Assembly: GCA_902705825.1 (NCBI GenBank)
Contig: CACSIL010000034.1
Span: forward strand, 327,447 to 366,155
Source: Halioglobus japonicus
GTDB taxonomy: Bacteria > Pseudomonadota > Gammaproteobacteria > Pseudomonadales > Halieaceae
DNA: 38,709 bases
Reading direction: 5' to 3'
Below are positions 32,870 to 38,709 of the stretch, one piece after another. How positions within the stretch are numbered: the stretch's first letter is position 1; each line of letters starts with the position of its first letter. The notes under the pieces are model-generated. The model saw nothing but the letters and a program-made list of their open reading frames with translations, did not search any database and was not told where the DNA came from. The translations under genes were made by a program, and so were the position numbers.

Positions 32870-33757
32870 TCAGTCCTTCGCGCCGCGCACGTCCAGCGCA
32901 TCGCGCAGTCCGTCGCCGAGGAAATTCAGGGAGAAGAGCGTCAGTGTCAGCGCCAGCCCGGGGTATAACAGTAGCCAGGGATATTCCTCCATCGACTCTG
33001 CGCCGTATGAAATCAGCAGGCCCCAGGAGGTCTGCGGCGGCTGCACGCCCAGGCCCAGAAAGCTGAGGAATGCTTCCAGCAACATCACGCTGGGAATCGT
33101 CAATGTGGTGTACACGATAATCGGCCCCAGTGCGTTCGGGACCAGATGGCGACGGATAATCGTGCCCGGTGAAAGGCCCAGCGATATTGCCGCCTCTACG
33201 AATTCCTGTTGCCGCAGTGACTGTACCTGGGAACGCATAATGCGCGCCATGGTCAGCCACTCCACGGCGCCTATGGCCAGGAACAGCAGCAGCATATTGC
33301 GCCCGAACACCACCATCAGTAATACGATAAATATCATAAAGGGCAGGGCGTAGAGAATGTCCACCAGCCTCATCATCACAGCGTCCACCTTGCCGCCCGC
33401 ATAACCGGCCACCGCGCCCCAGGTTACACCGATCAGCAGTGCCACCGCTGTGGCGATGAACCCCACTGCCAGTGAGATGCGTCCGCCATACATAATCTGC
33501 GTGAGCAGGTCGCGGCCGTAAATGTCTGTACCCAGCCAGTGCTGCGCTGACGGTGGCGTAGCGCCCAGCGCCAGTTGTTGCTCTGCATAACCGTAGGGCG
33601 CAATCCACGGTGTGAGCAGTGCGATGAGTACGAAGAATGTCAGTACAACAAGGCCAAATACGGCCAGGCGGTTGCGGCGCAGACGTTGCCAGGCGTCGCG
33701 CCACAGTGAGGTGCCCTGCTCGGCCTGTGCTATATCGGTAATCACCGGCGCGCTCAT
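32870..33757 (-). CDS. oppC: Oligopeptide ABC transporter permease OppC
   Basis: A 295-residue inner-membrane permease. A hydrophilic N-terminal region (to about residue 22) precedes the first helix, LAVFGLVVLTFFVLIALLTP, as in OppC/DppC. A periplasmic loop carries HWLGTDIYGRDLLTQIMYGG, the OppC hallmark. The cytoplasmic EAA loop is FVEAAISLGLSPGTIIRRHL, which contacts the ATPase. Five further helices are visible. Its start directly follows the OppB stop without any gap, so the genes are cotranslated. Together with OppB it forms the membrane channel. Confidence 0.94.
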   Translation of the reverse strand: MSAPVITDIAQAEQGTSLWRDAWQRLRRNRLAVFGLVVLTFFVLIALLTPWIAPYGYAEQQLALGATPPSAQHWLGTDIYGRDLLTQIMYGGRISLAVGFIATAVALLIGVTWGAVAGYAGGKVDAVMMRLVDILYALPFMIFIVLLMVVFGRNMLLLFLAIGAVEWLTMARIMRSQVQSLRQQEFVEAAISLGLSPGTIIRRHLVPNALGPIIVYTTLTIPSVMLLEAFLSFLGLGVQPPQTSWGLLISYGAESMEEYPWLLLYPGLALTLTLFSLNFLGDGLRDALDVRGAKD

Positions 33758-34690
33758 CTAACCTTCTCCGTACTGGCTGCGCAGCCTGGGGTTCATCCAG
33801 GCAGCGAGTATGTCAGACAGCAGGTTGAACACGACAATCAGTGTGGCCAGAAACACGGTTGCGCCCAGAATCATCGTGTAGTCGCGGTTAAAGGCGGCCT
33901 GTACATAGAAGCGCCCGAGGCCGGGTATCTGGAAAATGGTCTCCACGACAAACGAACCCGACAGCAGGCCGGCAAACGCCGGGCCAAGAAAGGCTACCAC
34001 GGGGATCATGCCGCCGCGCAATGCGTGCCCCACCACCACCCGCCATTCGGGCAGGCCCTTGGCGCGCGCCGTGCGGATGTAATCCTGCGACATCACTTCC
34101 AGCATTCCGGCGCGGCTCAATCTGGCGATGTAGGCCGCATAGGTGGAACCCAGAGTGATGGCGGGCAGTATTTTGTCGCCGGGAGTGTCACCCCAGCCGG
34201 ACACCGGCAGCCACTCCAGGTAGATGCCAAAGACAAGGATCAGGATGGGGCCCATCAGGAGGGAGGGCACGCAGATGCCGATCATCGCCACGGACATGGG
34301 AATATAGTCCTGCGCGGTGTTGCGCCGCAGCGAGGCAATCACCCCGGCAATGCCGCCGATGCTGATGGCTACCAGCAGCGCGTACAGGCCAAGCTCTGCT
34401 GTGACAGGGAAGCCCGCCGCGATCAGCTCGTTAACGCTGCGCCCGGGGTATTTGAAAGACGGACCCAGATCGCCCTGTGCCAGATCACCCAGGTAGGCAG
34501 TGTATTGCTCAAACATTGGCAGGTTAAGGCGATACTGGGCTTCCAGCGCGGCCTTCACCTCGGGAATCACGGCTTTCTCACTGGAGAACGGCCCGCCTGG
34601 TGCCATACGCACCAGAAAAAACGTGACAGTGATAACCACCAGAAGTACCGGAATAGACTGCAGCACGCGAAAGCCGATAAACCGCCACAT
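33758..34690 (-). CDS. oppB: Oligopeptide ABC transporter permease OppB
   Basis: A 310-residue membrane permease. The N-terminus FRVLQSIPVLLVVITVTFFL followed by VRMAPGGPF is the standard OppB/DppB opening. The EAA motif reads DYIRTARAKGLPEWRVVVGH, and a C-terminal GRFYVQAAFNRDYTMILGA follows, both typical. Six transmembrane segments can be counted. Its ATG begins one base after the OppA stop codon. It pairs with OppC to make the peptide channel. Confidence 0.94.
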   Translation of the reverse strand: MWRFIGFRVLQSIPVLLVVITVTFFLVRMAPGGPFSSEKAVIPEVKAALEAQYRLNLPMFEQYTAYLGDLAQGDLGPSFKYPGRSVNELIAAGFPVTAELGLYALLVAISIGGIAGVIASLRRNTAQDYIPMSVAMIGICVPSLLMGPILILVFGIYLEWLPVSGWGDTPGDKILPAITLGSTYAAYIARLSRAGMLEVMSQDYIRTARAKGLPEWRVVVGHALRGGMIPVVAFLGPAFAGLLSGSFVVETIFQIPGLGRFYVQAAFNRDYTMILGATVFLATLIVVFNLLSDILAAWMNPRLRSQYGEG

Positions 34691-34691
34691 G

Positions 34692-36329
34692 CTATTGCGT
34701 CGCCTGTGTGTCGCCGACGAGTTCGACGTATTTGTAGTTAACGTAATCCATCAGGTTAGACGGCATGCCCTGCACACTGGGGTGAATCAGGTGATTGCTG
34801 GTATAGGTGTAGATGGGAATGATGGGCATCTGTTCCATCAGGCGTGTTTCTGCGGCGGCGAAAATCGCATAGCGCTCCTCGCGTGTTTTGGCGCGCGGAG
34901 CCTGTTGTGTGATCAGGTCGTCATAGACAGGGTCGCAAAAACCGGTGTTGTTATTGCCGCCGTTGCACAGAAACAGGTCGAGGAAATTGTTTGGATCGAC
35001 GTAGTCGCCGATCCAGCCGCGCCGCGCCATCTGGAAATCCATCTGATCGACAGAGTCGAGGTACACCTTCCACTCCTGGTTGGCCAGCGTCACATCGATG
35101 TTGAGTGCATCTTTCCACATCTGTTGCAAAGCCACGGCGACCTTAAGGTGGCTCTCGCTGGTGTTGTAGATAAGCTCCAGTCCCGGCCAGCCCTCGCCGT
35201 TGGGATAGCCTGCCTCCGCCAGCAGTTGCCGGGCTCGCGCGACATCGTATTCGAAAACTTTTGGCGGTTGGTAGCCAAGTGTACCCGGTGGGGTGATGCC
35301 ATAGGCCGGGAAGTTGGTGCCGTGCAAGACGCTGTCGTTCAGCAGCTTTCTATTCACCGCCAGTGAGAGAGCCTGGCGCACCCGCACGTCATCAAGCGGT
35401 GGTTTGTTGGTATTGAGGAGATAGAAATAGGTGCCCAGATAGGGCGCGTTCACATAAGGGCTGTTGTCCATTTCGCGATAAACCGGAATTTTGTCCAGCG
35501 GAATGCTATTGGTGTAATGCAATTGCCCCACGCGAAACATACGCTCTTCGCTGGCGATATTTTCCACCGGGTAAAACTCGATGCCGTTGAGTGACACCCT
35601 GTCTCTATCCCAGTAGGTGTTGCTCTTCTCGACAATGATGCGGCGGTTCAGCTTCCACTCCTTGAGGCGGAAAGGGCCGTTGCCGACAATGTTTTCCACG
35701 CGCGTCCAGGGTGTGAAGCGGTCGGTCGCTTTACCGAACTTCTCGATGGTGGGCCGGTGAACCGCGTATGCACTGTGGTGATCCATCAGTTGTATGAAAT
35801 ATGGTGTCGGGGTGTTCAGCGTTACTTGCAGCGTGTGTGGATCGAGTGCCTTTACCCCTACCTGCGCGAAGTCATCCAGTTTCCCTGTGGCGAATGCTTC
35901 AGCATTCTCTACCGGATAAAGCATATAGGCATACTGGTTGCCCATGGTGGGGTTCAGTGCGCGCTGCCAGGACCAGACGTAATCCTCGGCGGTCATCGGG
36001 TCGCCGTTTGACCATTTGGCTTCGGGGTTGAGGTGGAAGGTGATGGTCAGGCCGTCTTCGCTGATATCCCAACTTTGGGCGACGCCCGGCTCCGATTCCA
36101 ATGTCTGGGGGTTCTTTACTGCCAGCCCTTCGAACAGTGCTTTGACGATATTGCTCTCGGGAATGCCGGTAACCACATGGGGGTCAAGTCCCTGTGGTTC
36201 GGTGCCGTTACCAACGTGCAGGATGCCCTCGCGGTTGCCCTGCACGACATTGGACTCGCCACTCCCGCAGGCAAATAAACTCAGGGCTGTGATGACAGAC
36301 AGTAGAAATCGTGATGCGCTTATTCGCAT
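34692..36329 (-). CDS. oppA: Oligopeptide-binding lipoprotein OppA-like
   Basis: A 545-residue SBP_bac_5 family receptor. The ATG at 36329 gives MRISASRFLLSVITALSLFA followed by the lipobox Cys C21, so the protein is a lipoprotein. Gly rather than Asp at position +2 favours release toward the outer membrane in the Lol scheme. The mature part opens with GNGTEPQGLDPHVVTGIPES, nearly the E. coli OppA pattern, and continues with KALFEGLAVK and WSNGDPMTAEDYVWSWQRAL. It delivers peptides to OppBC. It heads the four-gene operon. An earlier in-frame start at 36368 would place the lipobox too far in, so it is disfavoured. Confidence 0.94.
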   Translation of the reverse strand: MRISASRFLLSVITALSLFACGSGESNVVQGNREGILHVGNGTEPQGLDPHVVTGIPESNIVKALFEGLAVKNPQTLESEPGVAQSWDISEDGLTITFHLNPEAKWSNGDPMTAEDYVWSWQRALNPTMGNQYAYMLYPVENAEAFATGKLDDFAQVGVKALDPHTLQVTLNTPTPYFIQLMDHHSAYAVHRPTIEKFGKATDRFTPWTRVENIVGNGPFRLKEWKLNRRIIVEKSNTYWDRDRVSLNGIEFYPVENIASEERMFRVGQLHYTNSIPLDKIPVYREMDNSPYVNAPYLGTYFYLLNTNKPPLDDVRVRQALSLAVNRKLLNDSVLHGTNFPAYGITPPGTLGYQPPKVFEYDVARARQLLAEAGYPNGEGWPGLELIYNTSESHLKVAVALQQMWKDALNIDVTLANQEWKVYLDSVDQMDFQMARRGWIGDYVDPNNFLDLFLCNGGNNNTGFCDPVYDDLITQQAPRAKTREERYAIFAAAETRLMEQMPIIPIYTYTSNHLIHPSVQGMPSNLMDYVNYKYVELVGDTQATQ

Positions 36330-36439
36330 ATTTTGACAGCTTAATCCCGTAACGTGCACAAGCGCCAAGTGACAGCGGCCAGCATAGCGGCAGTGAACCT
36401 GAGTGGCCAGAGACTTTCGCGTAATAACTGTGCGTGCCA

Positions 36440-36464
36440 GCCCTCAGCGCTGCAGGCTGAGGGC
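36440..36464 (-). terminator. GC-rich hairpin between the citrate synthase gene and oppA
   Basis: GCCCTCAGC (36440-36448) and GCTGAGGGC (36456-36464) make a perfect 9-bp stem with a 7-base loop, GCTGCAG, located 31 bases past the citrate synthase stop on the minus strand. There is no T-run after it. It is thus a hairpin that could stop or stabilise the upstream transcript, and it separates it from the opp operon. Confidence 0.45.
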
Positions 36465-36495
36465 GGTGAAGCTGGCGTGTCGGGAACCCTTTAGA

Positions 36496-37632
36496 TCAGG
36501 CAGCAGATTTTTTGTGGCTGCCTACAGGGGGGCCAACGTAGCGCGCGCGCGGACGGATCAGGCGGCTGTCGCGACGGAATTCCAGGAAGTGCGCGATGTA
36601 GCCATATACGCGAGACATGGCGAACATCGCCGTAAAGAAGTGTGTCGGAATACCCAGGCTGTGAAACACGGCGCCTTTGTAGAACTCTACATTGGCCCAG
36701 ATTTCCCTGTCCTTTTCCGCGAATGCGCGTTGGCAGGCTTCCTCTACCGCGACCAGTGTCGCCAGCAGGTTTTTGCTTTCTGCATCCTGGCACAGTTCCA
36801 CCGCCATCGGCTTGAGGATCTTGGCGCGCGGGTCAACCGTGCGATATTCGCGGTGGCCCATACCCATAATTTTTTCTTTGTTGGCCAGCGCATTGGTGAC
36901 ATAGGCCTCGGCTTTGTCCGGGCTGCCAATTTCGATGGCCATTTCCAGTGCGGCCTGGTCCGCTCCGCCGTGGAGTTTGCCAAACAGCGTGCCGATGGAC
37001 GCAGAGATACTCGACTGTATCGGAGCCAGGGTGCTGGCACAGACGCGACCGGCAAATGTGCCGCAGTTGAAACTGTGTTCCATCTGCAGGATCTGGGCCG
37101 CATCCAGCATACGCCGTTGCTCTTCTGTCGGCGGCGTGCCGCTGAACATGGTCAGGAAGTTCTCGTGGAAGCGTTTGCCGGGTTCGGGCGCCAGAATGAC
37201 TTTGTTCTGCGAGAGGCGGTAGTGCGCGGCGACCAGTGCCGAAATCTTGGCTGCCAGAAACAGGCCGTGCTCCGCATCGGGCTCCACGTCCAATCGCATT
37301 TCCTCGGGCAAGGTGAGAAGCGGCACCAGCCCCTGCAACATCAGCATCGGGTGAAGATCCCGTGGGATGTGCTTCAGCAGATCGATCTCTGCATGCGTCA
37401 GTTTACTGTGCCGGCACATAAAGGTTTTCAGGCGGCTCTGCTGCTGTGCATCCGGCATCTCGCCAAACAACACCATCCACATGACATGGAGGAAAGGGCC
37501 GTCGACGAGTTCATTAATGTCGATTCCCCGGTAGCTGAGCAGGCCGATATCGCCCTGTACGTCCGAGATAGCGGTCTCGCCAACGGTGATGCCAGCCAGG
37601 TCGCTTGAATAAATGGGTTCTTGTGTAGACAT
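36496..37632 (-). CDS. Citrate/2-methylcitrate synthase family protein with Asp-to-Glu change
   Basis: A 378-residue enzyme of the short citrate synthase family, which condenses acetyl- or propionyl-CoA with oxaloacetate. It has the substrate-site blocks LQMEHSFNCGTFAGRV, GKLHGGADQAALEMA and IMGMGHREYRTVDPRA, giving both catalytic His residues. The third catalytic residue is unusual: the block normally NVDFY reads NVEFYKGAVFHSLGIP, so Glu replaces the catalytic Asp. The block around the first His also has SFNCGT instead of the common ExNAST. The length and the absence of the long N-terminal region of GltA favour a PrpC/CitA-like paralogue. It is transcribed divergently from a LysR regulator, with a 106-base gap. 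The altered site may mean different substrate use or lower activity. Confidence 0.85.
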   Translation of the reverse strand: MSTQEPIYSSDLAGITVGETAISDVQGDIGLLSYRGIDINELVDGPFLHVMWMVLFGEMPDAQQQSRLKTFMCRHSKLTHAEIDLLKHIPRDLHPMLMLQGLVPLLTLPEEMRLDVEPDAEHGLFLAAKISALVAAHYRLSQNKVILAPEPGKRFHENFLTMFSGTPPTEEQRRMLDAAQILQMEHSFNCGTFAGRVCASTLAPIQSSISASIGTLFGKLHGGADQAALEMAIEIGSPDKAEAYVTNALANKEKIMGMGHREYRTVDPRAKILKPMAVELCQDAESKNLLATLVAVEEACQRAFAEKDREIWANVEFYKGAVFHSLGIPTHFFTAMFAMSRVYGYIAHFLEFRRDSRLIRPRARYVGPPVGSHKKSAA

Positions 37633-37709
37633 AATATGTACTCGGTCTGTGCTCGAAAGTGGTACTTTTTCACATTATAAGGGTCGCACTGCAATCAGTT
37701 GAGTTAATT

Positions 37710-37725
37710 ATACTTATCACTGTAT
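37710..37725. promoter_or_regulatory. Possible LysR-regulator binding site
   Basis: ATAC (37710-37713) and GTAT (37722-37725) form an interrupted palindrome close to the T-N11-A type bound by LysR regulators (here T-N12-A). It lies just upstream of the regulator's own ribosome site TAGGAG, inside the 106-base divergent region with the citrate synthase gene. The arms are short, so this is tentative. Confidence 0.3.
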
Positions 37726-37738
37726 TAGGAGAACTGAT

Positions 37739-38626
37739 ATGCGTCTGGAAAACAGTGAGTTGCGGGCCTTCCGTGCCGTGATTGAGGAAGGTGGATTCAA
37801 GCGCGCGGCCGAGGCGCTGCATATCAGTCAGTCAGCGGTCAGCCAAGCGGTTGCCGGCCTGGAATTTAAACTGGAGACCCCGTTGGTGCAGCGCGGCAAG
37901 GAGCTGCGCCTTACCGATGTCGGCAAGCGTTTGTTCGAGCATGCGGTGGATGTACTGCGCGACGAGCAACAGACGCTGGAAGATATCCTGCAACTGAAGC
38001 AGGGCAAAACCGAGACGCTGAGCCTGGCGCTCAGTGCTTCACTCAATCGCTTCTATGCACCTGAGTTAATAAGCGCTTACTATCAAGAGAACCCTCGCAC
38101 CAGCATGAAGGTGGCCGAGATGCCGTCCCGTAGTATCATCTCGGCGGTGCTCTCAGGTAACGTGGAGTTGGGTCTTGGGCCCTTTCAGAAAGACATGGCG
38201 CCTTTCCATACGGTGCCGCTTTACCGGGATTCGCGCCACTTGGTGGTGAGCCCCAAACACGCGCGCTACGAGGATATGATCAATGGCGATGAGCGGGCGC
38301 TCAAGCTGACACCGCTGATTGCCTCCGCCCTCGATAACCCGGATATGCGCCCCTCGATCCAGCGTCTGCGAGACCAGTTCAGCAGTGTCTGGGAAGTCAG
38401 CAGCCTCTCGCTGCGTATCTATATGGTCGCTCAGGGCATGGGGGTGACCTTTATCGACAGAAAATTGCTGGAGGAGCATCCGAGTTGCGCGGATTTTCGT
38501 ATCATGGATGACGTCTCCTTTGGGCGGATCGACAAACAGGTAGGCATCTACTACCGGGCCCGCAGCACTTTGAGTGACAGCGGCACGAACTTTATCGCGC
38601 TCTGCCAGCGCTTCTGGAAATTGTGA
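37739..38626 (+). CDS. LysR-family transcriptional regulator
   Basis: A 295-residue LysR regulator. The winged HTH is at about residues 5-64: LRAFRAVIEEGGFKRAAEAL, then HISQSAVSQAVAGLE and LVQRGKELRLTDVGKRLFE. The effector domain follows from about 92 (LSLALSASLNRFYAPELISA). TAGGAG is placed six bases before the ATG. Being divergent from the citrate-synthase-family gene and one base ahead of a dehydrogenase gene, it probably controls one or both in response to a carbon metabolite; the effector cannot be inferred from sequence. Confidence 0.93.
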   Translation: MRLENSELRAFRAVIEEGGFKRAAEALHISQSAVSQAVAGLEFKLETPLVQRGKELRLTDVGKRLFEHAVDVLRDEQQTLEDILQLKQGKTETLSLALSASLNRFYAPELISAYYQENPRTSMKVAEMPSRSIISAVLSGNVELGLGPFQKDMAPFHTVPLYRDSRHLVVSPKHARYEDMINGDERALKLTPLIASALDNPDMRPSIQRLRDQFSSVWEVSSLSLRIYMVAQGMGVTFIDRKLLEEHPSCADFRIMDDVSFGRIDKQVGIYYRARSTLSDSGTNFIALCQRFWKL

Positions 38627-38627
38627 T

Positions 38628-38709
38628 ATGACAGCCACACTGCGCAACAGCAACCTTAAAAAACTGGCTGATCAGTCATTTGATGTGCTGATTGTCGGCG
38701 GCGGTATTA
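38628..38709 (+). CDS. glpD: FAD-dependent glycerol-3-phosphate dehydrogenase, N-terminus only
   Basis: Only 27 codons are inside the window. The translation reads MTATLRNSNLKKLADQSFDV followed by LIVGGGI, a dinucleotide-binding betaalphabeta start of the GlpD/DAO type. The GlpD-like wording (L-x-x-x-x-F-D-V-L-I-V-G-G-G-I) favours membrane-associated aerobic glycerol-3-phosphate dehydrogenase, which feeds electrons to quinone, but other DAO-family oxidoreductases share it. The ATG follows the LysR stop by one base, so the two are cotranscribed. Confidence 0.6.
   Translation, partial: MTATLRNSNLKKLADQSFDVLIVGGGI

Noticed and set aside
36403..37608. 401-codon plus-strand ORF opposite the citrate synthase
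   Set aside because: The minus-strand frame carries the citrate synthase motifs throughout; the plus frame has no recognisable domain and is an antisense shadow.

Overview
The window is a gene-dense stretch of about 38.7 kb with no tRNA, rRNA, phage, insertion sequence or CRISPR array that I can see. It has short intergenic gaps, moderately GC-rich coding sequence, GTG as well as ATG starts, and GGAG-type ribosome binding sites. Gene content points to an aerobic, heterotrophic Gammaproteobacterium, probably a marine lineage of the Cellvibrionales/Halieaceae type. The clues are a DUF481 outer-membrane protein, a DUF6316 protein, a TAXI binding protein, an aa3-type oxidase cluster and a lipid/terpenoid-style CoA catabolic cluster. 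The taxonomic placement is inference.

Layout. 1-5.5 kb: on the minus strand, a GldF/GldA-like ABC-2 exporter (permease cut by the window edge), a TauE/SafE-family permease and glutathione reductase; on the plus strand, a DUF481 outer-membrane protein closed by a clear terminator; then a minus-strand zf-TFIIB zinc-ribbon protein. 5.7-12 kb: a minus-strand respiratory operon for an alternative cytochrome c oxidase. Its order is subunit II with two fused cytochrome c domains, subunit I, two different subunit III-like proteins, a small subunit IV and a Sco copper chaperone. It is preceded by a small membrane protein of unknown function. 12.2-26 kb: a catabolic gene cluster around a TetR regulator. 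The minus-strand arm is TetR, an alpha-methylacyl-CoA racemase and a quinone oxidoreductase. The divergent plus-strand arm is an ACMSD-like amidohydrolase, a Rieske oxygenase, an SDR, an acetoacetate-decarboxylase-like protein, an MFS transporter, an iron-type alcohol dehydrogenase and a second zf-TFIIB protein. These are followed by minus-strand MBL hydrolase, acyl-CoA ligase and alpha/beta hydrolase genes. 26-31.2 kb: accessory genes (DUF6316 protein, orphan TAXI periplasmic protein, DUF4153 membrane protein, unknown membrane protein, ParDE toxin-antitoxin). 31.3-38.7 kb: an oppABC operon with a fused double ATPase, a citrate-synthase-family enzyme, a divergent LysR regulator and the start of a GlpD-like FAD dehydrogenase.

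How the genes may work together. The central cluster has a full set of enzyme types for oxidising and dismantling a hydrophobic substrate: Rieske hydroxylation, alcohol oxidation by SDR or Fe-ADH, C-C bond chemistry by the amidohydrolase and ADC-like proteins, CoA activation by the ligase, and epimerisation of a 2-methyl-branched acyl-CoA by the racemase. An importer and a TetR switch accompany them. I do not recognise this exact combination as a described pathway, and it is the best candidate here for an undescribed system. The TetR/amidohydrolase intergenic region carries two overlapping palindromes suited to be its operator. Second-tier oddities are a citrate-synthase paralogue with Glu where the catalytic Asp normally sits, two zinc-ribbon paralogues about 16 kb apart, and the double-haem subunit II of the oxidase.
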